A DNA stretch of 64,000 bases. Source: Sophora flavescens. Its lineage: Eukaryota; Streptophyta; Magnoliopsida; Fabales; Fabaceae. The notes under the pieces are model-generated. The model was not told where the DNA came from, ran no database searches, and worked only from the letters and a program-made list of their open reading frames with translations. Both the position numbers and the translations under genes were made by a program. This document shows, piece by piece, positions 53,746-64,000 of the stretch. The stretch is taken from the NCBI GenBank assembly GCA_030762895.1, contig JAUPTC010000048.1, positions 92,341 to 156,340 on the forward strand, given 5' to 3'. The number at the start of each line of letters is the position of its first letter. Positions within the stretch are counted from its first letter, which is position 1.

Positions 53746-56552
53746 CATGGACTAAAAAGCTCCTTCATGTTAAAGGATGCTATGTCTAAGTGATTGGAAA
53801 GTTTAAAATATTTTCTTGCTTTATTTTCCTATGACTGACGAATGTAACATTTGACCTAGGATGTGTTATTTTATTTTGTTTTCCAAGATGATTATGGATT
53901 AAAGCTCCTTTATGTTAAAGGATGCTATGTCCAAAAGATTGGATGATTTAAAGATCTCTAACCTCACAAACTTGTTAAGGCCGAACCTAAGAGTTCATGG
54001 TCTAAGACATTTGATTTTTCCATTTTCCAAAATGATCATGGTTTCAAGCTCCTTACTATGTATGAATGCTAACCTAAAGAGATTGGAAAGTTTAGAAATT
54101 CCTAGCCTGTTTATCTATGCTTGACCGAAACCCTAAGTCAAGTACTTAGTGGGATTTTTAATTCAACTTTGTTAAAAGATTGTTGTTTATGAACTTCTAG
54201 CACTGAAGGATCATAAATCCAAGAGTTGCATAAATTTCGTAAACCCCTAATCCTAGTTTATTGTATGAACCGAACCTATACCTTGTGGTTAGTGTTCTCG
54301 AGTTGATTTATTTTTTTAACTCATGATTTTATGTTGGTAACCTTAGACTTCCATCACCGGAGAAACAAGGATGTTCGTGAACCTTCTTTTTCAAATCAAA
54401 AACTCTTAACTCTGATGTTAGGTAAGAGGATTTCCTAAAGATATTCAATAGCTTGTAAGCATGTGTGTAGGTGTTTAACTGGATATTTATATGTTGATTG
54501 AGCTTACTTGGTTATCTAATGTACTTGAACTGTTATGCTATTATCTGATGTTGAATTGTACTTGTTCTAAATGTTATAATGCATATTTGTGAAGAACTGC
54601 TTTCAACTGTGATATTAGCATCGAATCGATAATATATACTTCATTGATTGAAACTTTCAACGATAAAAGTATTTCAAAGATGCTTTACAAAAGATTTTCA
54701 AAGTAAATGTTTTCTCCAAAATGTTTTAGAAACTTTCCGATAGCCTGGATCGGTTATCGAGGACTCGGGTTTGAGATTGTTTTTCAATGACCGAAAAATA
54801 AGTACTTGAGAAAGAGAATCTAGTACGCGAGGCGTCGCCTCTAGTATTCGATTATACGCACGTGATCTTGGATCGGTGTTAATTCAGGGCCATGAGTCCT
54901 ATTCATGATGTTCTGGAGTAAGGGTCCAATTCTCTAAATTGAGGACAGTGCGTTCTGATTTCGTTGTGGTGGACTGTGTGTTCTAACCACGTTGTTGTGG
55001 ACTGTGTGTCCTAACCACGTTGTGATGAACATTGTTACAGGTGAATATTGTTTTCTACGACCACACCCCTTGACTGCGGCATCGGTCTCGGGCATTGTGA
55101 TTGATCATTCGGACTGTGTTTCCTATGCTTTTAAGTTTTCATGTGATGGGGAAATGATGATTAAGTCGTTAGCTTGATGTGTGACAAAAAAGAATGAACA
55201 CAAAGGAAACCTTTTAAATAAAACATTTTTTCATGTGCATGTGCCCATGCAGACGTGCTTTCATAAATATCAGATACAAGGTGGTATCTGGGAGTCTGTC
55301 CATGTAACCGAGTTTAGAGGAACATGTGACGTTGCTCGTCCTGAGACCTTCAATGCATGAGGGTATGGAGGCAACTGCCCGGTGGGCTAGAGATTGACCA
55401 ACTCTAATTCTTCTCCAGTGGAAAACGGTGTTGATATCTCATGAGATTAGGATAGAGCCTGATATTGAAGTGTCATGCATATTTTCGAAAATGGTTTGTG
55501 CAGGCTTGAGATCCCTTGATATAACACGGTTATATTATGATTATGCATGATTTAACTGTTGACTTGATTATGTGATGCATGTATCATGTATATGGTTGTT
55601 GTGGGATATATCTTATGACGATATCTCACTCTTGCACAACTGTATGTTATGTTCTTTTCTTCTTGTATCAGGTATGCACGTGCTCTTAGATGGATCCAGA
55701 CGTTCCCTTGGCACAGACGAACTCCAGGAGCGAGGTATTTGATCACGCTGGGTCGGCGGGGATTGGACTATACACGAGGTGCGGCGACCGCGACATATCG
55801 GGGACCCGTCCACAACCGCCGAAGCGAATGCTACCGGAGTGACCGTACGAAGGATTCATACCGTCGAGACGAGGACTGTGACGCTTCCACCTCCATGGTA
55901 CTACCTCCATACGCTACAAGTCACCGGACTCCTTCATGAGCATTTTGATCCAGTGGAACCGCTTGCGGGGGATCCAGTGGAGGAGGATCTCAAAGAGGAT
56001 CCCGAGGAAGAGCCTCTTGAGTTCATAGAGGTCGAGGACGAGGAGGAGGAGGAGGAGCCAGAGTACCATCCGCAGGATCGGCGATGACGACATCCCTATC
56101 AGCGATGGCGGTGGCGTTATTGATCCTAAGAACTGATATCTCGTCTGAGGGTAGTGTTTGTGGTCACTCTGCATGCAGGAGGCATTTGTAGATCGTTTGT
56201 CGGCTTTTAGAGCCATCTTTTGAGTCTTGTACCCAATTCCCTATTCTCGATTTGATGTTTTCTTTTTACCTATTTCTTCAGTAGCTGTTTCAGTGTATGT
56301 TGACCAGTTCGACAAGGCCAATTTTGTAATCAAACCTAAGATCCCAAGTGGGACAGTTATATCTATATGTATGATGTTTATTTTCATGTTCAGAGTGTTC
56401 GTCACCTTTTCTTAACTGCTTTTAAAAAAAATATGAGTACCCTTTTTCAGTAACCTTATATAAAAGGTTATTTTTCCGAAGGCGACCAGCGTTTTAAATA
56501 AGTTTCTTTTTCGCAAGGGTAACCATGTGATGCCGGGTTTTAGGGTGTCGCA
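53746..56552 (+). repeat. Repeat unit A, right part
   Basis: 53746-53978 is a second copy of 40499-40730 (same words CATGGACTAAAAAGCTCCTT and GGATGCTATGTCCAAAAGAT in order). The unit goes on through diverged repeats, GACCGAAACC words and a region repeated in unit B (ATCTCATGAGATTAGGATAG near 55436; CAGGTATGCACGTGCTCTTA near 55669). It ends about 56552 at GGTTTTAGGGTGTCGCA, an LTR-like end. I infer a long LTR or solo LTR of an unplaced retroelement. No gene other than the weak frame at 55779-56087 was seen. Confidence 0.55.
55779..56087 (+). CDS. Acidic-tail open frame in repeat unit A, unidentified
   Basis: A 102-residue frame with balanced composition in its first half (MRRPRHIGDPSTTAEANATG, TVTLPPPWYYLHTLQVTG) and a very acidic C-terminus (IEVEDEEEEEEPEYHPQDRR). 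An overlapping frame (55649-55939) is equally open, so neither is certain. I do not recognise a domain. It may be the end of a retroelement protein or an expressed sequence in the LTR-like unit. The start is arbitrary. Confidence 0.25.
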   Translation: MRRPRHIGDPSTTAEANATGVTVRRIHTVETRTVTLPPPWYYLHTLQVTGLLHEHFDPVEPLAGDPVEEDLKEDPEEEPLEFIEVEDEEEEEEPEYHPQDRR

Positions 56553-56929
56553 CGAAACACTTAAGGTTTTTATGAAATTTCCAACTTCTTTGGCTATTTT
56601 AAAAATTTTCACTTAAAAAGTGAAATAATATATATTATGCTGGCGTTATACAAAATTGGGTAAACGACGGAGCTGAAGATTTGCGGGACCCGTTAACAGA
56701 TAAAGGTCATGTCAAATCAAGATGAGTCATAGGAGGTGAGTCACAAGATGACTCCTCATTGTCATGATGGTTTTTAGGAGGAAAAGACTAGTTTTCCCTT
56801 TATGTTGGTTTTAATTACAATTTTACCATTGTACAAGATTACTAAATTACCCTTGAATTTTTGTGTTTTGGACACAATTGCCCTTGCTCTCCCACGGCCC
56901 AAACCCAACCAAGAGGTCCTCCTCACTTC

Positions 56930-56937
56930 TATAAAAG
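56930..56937 (+). promoter_or_regulatory. TATA box in repeat unit B
   Basis: TATAAAAG in CACTTCTATAAAAGCC, in the same relative place as the TATA box of unit A. Confidence 0.55.
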
Positions 56938-58517
56938 CCTAAGTCATCATCTTCATGAAGCCTTTGCTCATTTCTTCCATTAAAACACTAAGTTACCTAG
57001 GCTTGATTTGTAACTTTAGGTTTTCAGCATTTCTTGTTTTTATATCAGTAAAATAAACTGAAATGTTTATAATTTTATTTTTAAATCTAGAAAATGATTT
57101 TGGATAAACCAAGGTCATATTCATACTTTACTTAACCGTAGAGAGCTACGATTCGATTTTGGGTCGAAAATTCAAACGAAAAACGGCCTGCGATTTATTG
57201 ACAGTAAGATTTTACTGTGTCCATGAGGCCCATTTCATGCTCATGAATTTATTTTTCAAGAAGCCACTTTGTTAACTCAAGTTTCTTTGTTTTGGTTTTG
57301 TCTTAAGTTTTTATGTGATACAAAATGTTTGGACTTTGATGGACTTTTACCAAGCCCATAGGCGCAAGGTCCAAGCTTTCCTTGGCTTGCTAATAAGTTC
57401 ATGAATCAACATGAAGCTACTAGTTTCTTCCTAAATCCTCCATCATCTTCTTCATTCCTCCATTTCTCTCTAACACAATAAAGCTCCATTTGTGAAGCAA
57501 GTTGGTGATTTCTTGCCCATTTTCAAATTCCAAGAGGTGATTCATGTTCCTCATCATCTTTAAGCTATAGTGTCTTCAATTCATTTCATGATTTAAGGCT
57601 CTAATCACCATGTCATGTTCATATGTTCTTGTATTTAGAAATTCATATTAAATCATAGAAAAATCCTATGAGTTTGAAATCAATTTGTATGTTCTTGTCA
57701 TCATCTATATATTCATAAACCAAGATATTGATGCAAACTAAAATTCCCTCCCCATTTAACTTGCATTGTTTAACCTATACATGAGGTTGGAGGAAATGTT
57801 TATGTTCATATTCTTCAGAAATGATCTTGTTTCCTATCTTTCTAGTATATATCCATGTGGAATCCAAGCCTATGTATCAAACAAAATTCATTTACTCCAT
57901 TTACTCATCATGGCCGAATTTAGGTCTTTGGAGGTTTAGAAGTTTTCGATTCAAACTTTGTTGATTTATCACTGATCCATTGTCTTAAGTAATTAGGATC
58001 ATTAATACAATGACTTAGGCAATTTTGGAAATTTTTATCCCAAAATCATGTTGAGGTCGTGATCAACATAGGAGGTGCCTAGGTGTTTTAATTGTTGGAT
58101 TAGTAATTGTTTGATTGTAATTGTTGAAGGTTGAGTTAGTTCGGGGTGTACGTGAGACCGAACTTCTGATAAAGGATTTTACGCCGTAAATCTCAGAGAG
58201 GTAAGAGGGGATTACTGAGGATTATTCGATGGCCATGTACCATTGTTTGTTGGTCCGTATGATTGTTTTGTGGTTGTGGTGTTTTAATTAATATGTTTAA
58301 GTTGTGTTATTTATACTTGTAGTTGTCATGCCGCAATTAAATTGGTTATCTGCAGTTATATATTATGTTGTTGAGATGCATGATCTGGCTGGGAATATAA
58401 TTATGATGTTGTTTTTTTTTTTATATAAGTAGTGTGAAAAGCCTCAGAATGAATTTTGCCATCCCAACTAGGTTGGCACCACAAAACCATCCATCAAAAG
58501 CCTCACACTACACTTTA

Positions 58518-59300
58518 TTAATGAATCAAGGAAGAATACAAAAAAAGGAGAACATGGTGGGACGTGTTTCCCAAACCCATGCAAAGAGAAAATACATCAA
58601 GAAAATCTGTATCTGGGCAAACTAAGCCTATCTCTAACAAAATCCTCTCTAATAAAGGGAGGAATTGTATCCCACCAAATAAATCCCGGATTGTGTATGC
58701 CATGATTGGCTAACTTATCCGCACAAGTGTTTCCTTCCCTATAAATATGAGTAACTTGGCAAGAAAGAGCCCTAGCTACTACCATACGCTTTCTCCACCT
58801 TGTTTGAAGGACGCCATGGAACTAAGCTCTTGTTGTTAAAAGCCTTCAATACCAAAATTGAATCAGTTTCAATCCAAAGATTAAACCAACCTCTATTGTG
58901 AGCTATTTCCATAGCATGCATAGCAACGAGATATTTCTCGCAAGTGATGATGAATTGCCTAGGTTGCAAGAGAAGCAGCCTAAGTGCGGCCGCGTATTTT
59001 GGCCTCTAAAGATACCCCACATGCAGATGGATCGGGAACCATGGGCTGCACCATCAATATTACATTTAGTCCAATTGCATGGAGGAGAGTGCCAAAATAA
59101 CCTCTCGTAATCTTTGGTGACTTTCATGATGACAATCAATGCTAAAATTCTTGAGAATAACCAGCTCATTAACCGAATTAAATATTGCACCACTTGCGAT
59201 TTCCCGAGAACCAAACAGTGAAGTTACCAAATTTTGAGCAGCTTCTATACCGAGGAACTTATTGTCAAACCTCCGCACTAGTTTCTTGCTGTCCAAACTA
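58518..59300 (-). pseudogene. LINE RNase H domain
   Basis: Minus strand gives WTKCNIDGAAHGS (first Asp), GIFRGQNTRPHLGCFS, AMEIAHNRGWFNLWIETDS (second acidic pair), VTHIYREGNTCADKLANHG (final Asp) and WWDTIPPFIREDFVRDRL near the C-terminus. Frames change at about 59000 and 58780. This C-terminal RNase H is typical of plant L1 elements and helps remove the RNA template. Confidence 0.88.
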
Positions 59301-59395
59301 CCTAGATTACATGAATTGGCGAACTAGGGATACTTCATTGACTTGAGGTCTAGAGCCTCTACACACCAAGAACAAAGTTCCCCATAGAGGAGTGA

Positions 59396-59641
59396 TCAAT
59401 TGTGTGTAACAGTCTTGAACTCAACCAACCCCACAGAGCATCTGCATAATTGGGTGTGTAAGAAACAGTATGGGAAGAAGTTTCCTCCACTGAGCCACAC
59501 AAGCCGCACATCGAGGCCAAGGGTGTAGCCCCTTCTCCTTATATTTTCATCTGTTGGCATTTTGTGATGAAAAAGTCTCCAAACTAGAAATGATCTAGAG
59601 GGAGGAATTGCCTGGACCAAATTTGTTTGAATTCCGAGCAA
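59396..59641 (-). pseudogene. LINE zinc-binding RT-linker (zf-RVT)
   Basis: Minus strand IPPSRSFLVWRLFHHKMPTD then ENIRRRGYTLGLDVRLVW is the conserved start of the zf-RVT domain (W-x-LFHxKMPTDENIRRRG). The Cys/His part that follows has decayed (CFLHTQLCRCSVG). Confidence 0.88.
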
Positions 59642-60019
59642 GGTTTCTTACAGATTAAGGAAAATGAATGCATCTCAAGGTGAGAATACCATTTGGCCGC
59701 ACCTGGTCCTACACCAATCTGGCCCTCACAGAGCTCGTGGGAATATGAGTTTGGCAAACATTTTCCATTATGCTAGGGAAGTTATGCTGCAAGCAAGAGG
59801 AATGTTCCAGAATTATCCACAATGAATCGAAACCTTGGCAGATAAGTCCCACGCCAATCAGTTGGAATATTCATCAGATTGGCTGAAGAGGCTCAAGGCA
59901 ACCACTTGTCTGTCCAAAAGTTAACAGTGACCGATTTCCTATTAACCAAGAAGAATGCTCTTTAACCATAGGAAACCAGACCTTTAAAGTAGGCCCACAA
60001 GGAAGAGTTATTGATTGTT

Positions 60020-61540
60020 GATTGAGAAGCTTTGACGGTGGTCGTACTAATCAATTAATCAGATAAAAACTTTAATAAACTTTATAAATTATAATCAATG
60101 TTTTTCCGATAAATGTTGGAACATAATATTTATGGAAAATTTTTATTTTGGAAAAATAAGAAGGATTGGAAATATTATTATTTTAATGAATTGTTGAAGA
60201 AAAAGTGAACTATGAGTCACAATGAGGACGAATGATGAAATTATTTTAGATCACTGGCCGATTTTTACGAAGAAATTCCGTAACATTATAAAAGTTATTT
60301 TATGAAATTAATTTTGCAAAATAACTTAATTATGATTTTAGAATATTATTTAAGTGGAAAAAAGCTAATATTTGTCTTAAATGACTTTAAAAATGTTAAT
60401 TGACTCGAATTTTAGAAAAGTATTGATGGCAAGAAGTATTTCGAAAACAAAGCAAGACGTATCTTAAAATAATTTTGAGCCTCGATTGACTCACTTTTCG
60501 AAAACTAAGTTTTAGTAGCAGATGATTTTATTAAAGAATTTCCCATTTGAAACGATTTTTCAGGAATCAAGTTTTTACTTGACTATGTTAAAAGTGGTTT
60601 TGAACTTAGTAACCGAGATGTCTGGGGTACTAAGGTTGGTTGGTGTTATGGACTTGGTGTCGCTTTGGACTTGAGGTCCGGTAGACTTGGTGTATATTGT
60701 TTAAACATTTAAGATATTTTCTATTACCACGAACCTATGACGGTGCACGGTAAAAGTTTCGTGATTGAGGACTCGAACTAGAGGTCCCATGTTATCAATG
60801 AAAGTTTTAAGATGTTTAAAACTAAGATGGTAAATGAAGCTTTTTCGTGCTTGACACAGAAACCTTATACACAAAGAAAATGATGAGAATGAAAGGTTGT
60901 ACATGCATTTTAGGTAGACGTGCCTATGAAGTTAATCATGGTATCTTAAGAGGGTATTCATGTCACGACATGGTTAAACATGGTATCTTCGAGGGTATTA
61001 GTGTCGCAGCGTGGTTGTGTACCTTGGTGGTCAATGAGATCCATTTACAATGCTATCACCGTGCTCGTTTTTGGACAATGGGCAATGGGTTTGGCTTAAT
61101 CTGGTGCTGGGTGGCTATTGAGACCGATCAATTCATCATGTGTTGATGATATCTCAAGAGATTAGGTGAAATGTTAGAGGACGATTATTGAAGTAGCATG
61201 CATGATTTTAAAATGATGATGTGTGGGTATGAAACCTTGATGTATATATGTATTTCTTTTGTGTCGTGTATGTGGTTATCGTTTAATCCATATATTGTTT
61301 TCTCACTCTTGCATGTTTTCTTGTTCATTCTCTACTTGTGTATATTTATTTATATCCGGAGATTAGATGGATACGATGATTCCCCGGTGCATCGATGATC
61401 TGCATTACATTTGAGCACAGGCACATGGGTGGTGCTTGGGAGTAAACCAGGGCAACTAGTGCCACCTATTTTGGCCCCCACTCGTGAGGGTTCTTTGGCA
61501 CATTAGCCGCATGATGTCATGGCGGTCATGCAGGTACCGG
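60020..61540. other. Remainder of repeat unit B, no gene
   Basis: Diverged direct repeats such as ATGGTATCTTAAGAGGGTAT and ATGGTATCTTCGAGGGTATT (near 60939 and 60979). ORFs such as 60847-61146 have no recognisable domain. Confidence 0.45.
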
Positions 61541-62360
61541 ATTCGCTGTAAGTAATCAAAGATAACGATCCCCCAGAGACCGTGATCTCAAATCGCAACT
61601 AATTATCAAATCGATTAAACTGACTATATTAAAAAAGGATTTTGAAAAAGGTTTGATTTTTGAAATAAAGAGATAACTTAGAAAATCATATAAGGAATGC
61701 AATCAAGTAAAACAAAGTAGATCAATTTTATGGTTTTTCAAATCTAAAGAGATTCCTAGGAATTTGGGTTACCAACAAGATTGTTTATGTTACTAAATTG
61801 ACTACCCTTGTTAATTACCAAAATTGCTTTGAAGCCTAATTTATCCTCAAATAGTTAATGCCTCCCTCTCAAAGTTAAAAAACGCGTGCTCAATTAAACC
61901 AACCCCTACAAGTGGTAGTCAAATTTAGATTGGACCCTTTAAGTTTCGTGACAATTCGTTAATGCTCAAGGATCGCTTCTACCTCTCGTGATTTAAGTCC
62001 TAAGTCCGATTCTATAGATCCGATACTAAAGTTCACCCTTAGGTTCCTCTTATAATATCTACGACATGCAAATAAGTGGCCACCAAATTTATGAGTAATT
62101 AAAACAATAGAAATCAGATCTAAAGCAAAATCGTAATTAACAAAGATAAGCGATCAATTCATAACACAAATCAGATCTTGCGCATAGCCCCAATCCCTAG
62201 AAATAAAGCTGCTACTCAGGCATTGCCATGGTGATGACAAGCTTGGTTAACAACAACATGAAATAAAACTCGAGAGAGGAGAAGAGAGAAGAAGAAGATC
62301 CTAAAATTTGCCTAAGAGTAGTAGCCAAAAGTCCTTCTCCATCTCCTCGCTACAGATGCC

Positions 62361-62370
62361 ATATTTATAG
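62361..62370 (-). promoter_or_regulatory. TATA box of the second Ty3-type LTR
   Basis: Minus strand CTATAAATAT just downstream of the palindromic repeats. Same arrangement as at 5281-5290. Confidence 0.65.
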
Positions 62371-62439
62371 ATTAGGAAGTTTGAATCCCAATCAAACACA
62401 AACCAGATCAAATCAGTTTCTTTAGATCCAAATAATGCA

Positions 62440-62560
62440 CGTCATGGCCGTGATGGCCATCACCACGGCCATGACGGCCACGCCGCGGGGCGTTGCTTCA
62501 TCGATTGGTCCGTCACGTGTGACCACCATCACGGCTGGCCGTGATCATTTCTTCCCGCTG
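62440..62560. repeat. GC-rich palindromic repeats in the second LTR
   Basis: GTCATGGCCGTGATGGCCAT, ACCACGGCCATGACGGCCAC and CATCACGGCTGGCCGTGATC are forms of the same palindromic module seen six times at 5303-5680. Confidence 0.8.
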
Positions 62561-62875
62561 AATGTCTGGGTTCATCGACATGTCACTGTTTGTGATGGGG
62601 CATCACGCTGGCGGACTCGTTCCGACTTCACCCTTCTTTTTTTTAGCTCTACTCGTCTGTTGGCTCATTTTCTTCACTTTTCAAGCCCAATCTACATGTA
62701 AGCTCCATCATGGTTGATCTTAAGCATTTTATCCTTAATTCCCCGCAAAACAACACCAAAAACCGCCTTACCACGCCCCAAGGTAAAAACTAACAGAAAT
62801 CAAATTAAAAATGCCTAAACCGTATGAAAATGCATGCAAAATGACAATGAAATATGAGTGAAATCACACTCATCA

Positions 62876-64000
62876 AATCACCCCAAGCTTAAGACTTTCC
62901 TTGTCCTCAAGCATTACTAAGGCCGACAAGATAAACAATCGTAGCATGGATAGTGAACCAAGAACCCGAGTAATGATCCAAGTGATAGGCTTTTTTCAAA
63001 TAAGAGACCAAGAGACAATCAATTTCCAAGTCCAATTAGAAGCTTAGGTTTCCTAAATTCATATTCTCACCGATTCCTGACTTCTTCTCCCTCACTCAAG
63101 TGTTTAAGGGTATATGACAATTCACTCAATTTCCTCAAGGAAGGTATTTTACCATAAAGCTTGACCTATTAACCAAATCTCTACTTTATTAATGAAAACA
63201 TAAGAATCAAGAGGTCTTTTATTTTGCTATAATGGGGGCCATGGATTAATTGTTAGGTGGGGGAAATCAAGAAAAAGAAATTACAAGAAGGCTAAAACCA
63301 AAATATCAAACATTGCAAAGCATAGACAACCTTCTAAAATACCTTTTGGGCTTTTGTTCACTTCCTTTCTTTCTTCCTTTTTATTTATTTTATTATTTCT
63401 CCCTTTCTCATCCCATTACTATTTTCAAATACCCCTTTTACCACTTTTTGCAATACTTTAAAGGTGTCATGCAAGCATCATTCATCCATCTTTAATTTTT
63501 AGAAAGTGTTTTATTCACACAAACCAAATTGGGCAACTAAGGGTGAATTTAATCAATCCCAAATTTAGAAGGCCAAGAAATACCTGACCTCAATCATTTT
63601 CCAAATACGTTTTAATGGTACTAAGTTCTTTTGGTTTCAAGTCAGCTACAGAGAACACAATCCCAGAGATACAACACTCAATCACAAGAGATGGGATACA
63701 GGTTAGTGAGTAACCCTTACAGGCTCAAAAATCTCTGTTGGCATATTACGTCAATGAAACTAATCAGGAACCACATGCTAATTATCAACTATCAAAAGAT
63801 CATCACAAGAGGAATTTTATTTTAGCCTTATATAAGATAAAAAATTGGTTCAAAAAATTTACTAACTCAATTTATTTGGCACCAAGTTCTACAAAATTGG
63901 ATGCATAAGAAATCTAAGTAAAGGAATATCTAATCGTAGCAGTCGTGCAAACTATGCATATATGAATGCAACATGAAAAATGCAAAAAATGAAAAATACC
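62876..64000 (-). other. 3' internal non-coding end of the second Ty3-type element
   Basis: Minus strand ...CTTGAGGACAAGGAAAGTCT followed by the purine tract is a common segment before the 3' LTR in Athila-like elements. No ORF or domain is seen in the remaining kilobase, as expected for the long 3' untranslated part of such elements. Confidence 0.6.

Larger units (their letters stand above)
58411..60010 (-). mobile_element. 5'-truncated L1-type LINE with poly(A) tail
   Basis: On the minus strand coding runs towards 58430 and ends in an A-run (T-run 58411-58424 on the plus strand). The order is zf-RVT then RNase H, the 3' part of plant L1 ORF2. The 5' part with RT proper is missing beyond about 60010, the usual outcome of incomplete target-primed reverse transcription. 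The exact 5' junction and target duplication could not be set. Confidence 0.85.
56740..61546 (+). repeat. Repeat unit B, similar layout to unit A, interrupted by a LINE
   Basis: A TATA box (56930), CT-rich leader (57420-57540), GGCCGAATTTAGG, a GAGAGGTAAGAGG segment near 58195, ATCTCAAGAGATTAGG near 61150 and a GGAGATTAGATGGATACGAT segment near 61360 follow the same order as in unit A. Identity to A is low by eye, so they are relatives or independent members of one family. No coding sequence apart from the inserted LINE. Confidence 0.45.
61547..62875 (-). repeat. 3' LTR of a second Ty3-type element (1.33 kb), element extends past window
   Basis: On the minus strand it starts TGATGAGTGTGATTTCACTC at 62875 and ends in CTTACA at 61547. 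Directly outside at 62876-62890 is a purine tract (AGCTTGGGGTGATT on the minus strand) of the kind preceding a 3' LTR in Athila/Tat-type elements. A TATA box lies at 62361-62370, with GC-rich palindromic repeats upstream of it (62440-62560) as in the LTR at 4450-5927, although the sequences are otherwise different. Five bases flank it on the left (TTCGC, 61542-61546) as a possible target duplication. Confidence 0.75.

Overview
The window is nuclear DNA of a flowering plant, most likely a eudicot. It is AT-rich, genes and gene fragments are split by GT-AG introns, and nearly every recognisable reading frame belongs to a plant transposon family (Ty3 Athila-like, Ty1/copia, Cassandra, MULE with a plant mobile domain, hAT, CACTA, Helitron, L1 LINE). 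A legume is possible, but nothing in the sequence proves it. I found no intact host gene and no tRNA, rRNA or CRISPR locus. The host-like coding sequence is in pieces carried by, or lying next to, transposons.

Layout. 1-5927: a minus-strand Athila-like Ty3 retrotransposon cut by the left window edge, with one complete 1.48-kb LTR at 4450-5927. It sits in the plant-mobile-domain gene of a MULE-type region (5928 to about 11360), which also carries a decayed transposase on the minus strand. 11380-13720: an exon-like fragment between direct repeats, a tandem duplication and three small non-autonomous elements, two of them with clear target-site duplications. 13791-17191: a complete but dead hAT element with a perfect 8-bp duplication. 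18795-25092: a minus-strand copia element with a perfect 5-bp duplication, itself invaded by a complete Cassandra element (19474-20358, 5S-like LTRs) and by a decayed LTR element without pol (22711-23994). 26188-27788: an unidentified multi-exon gene, frameshifted. 28025-28970: a 96-bp satellite-like array. 30061 to about 32340: a Helitron 3' end and helicase remnant. 35038-36005: a hAT-type element holding a Cassandra LTR piece. 37064-38722: a CACTA-like terminus next to anthranilate synthase fragments.

40753-53745 is the most interesting part: two nested CACTA elements loaded with captured host-gene pieces. The outer one carries ERECTA-like LRR exons, the 5' half of a polygalacturonase gene, glycine decarboxylase P-protein exons and the end of a CACTA-type accessory protein. 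The inner one (45271-51951, TSD AAC) lies in a glycine decarboxylase intron and carries receptor-kinase, acyl-CoA oxidase 4 and polygalacturonase 3'-half exons. The host sequence around the outer element is a repeat-rich, LTR-like unit (39434-40752 plus 53746-56552). A second unit of similar layout (about 56740-61546) contains a 5'-truncated LINE. The window ends in another Ty3-type LTR (61547-62875) and the 3' internal end of its element.

How the parts relate: the region records repeated nested insertion. Relative age can be read from it: host repeat before outer CACTA before inner CACTA; copia before Cassandra; MULE/mobile-domain region before the Athila-like element. Two different Ty3-type LTRs carry the same CG-rich palindromic repeats directly upstream of their TATA boxes, which suggests a shared or convergent promoter design.
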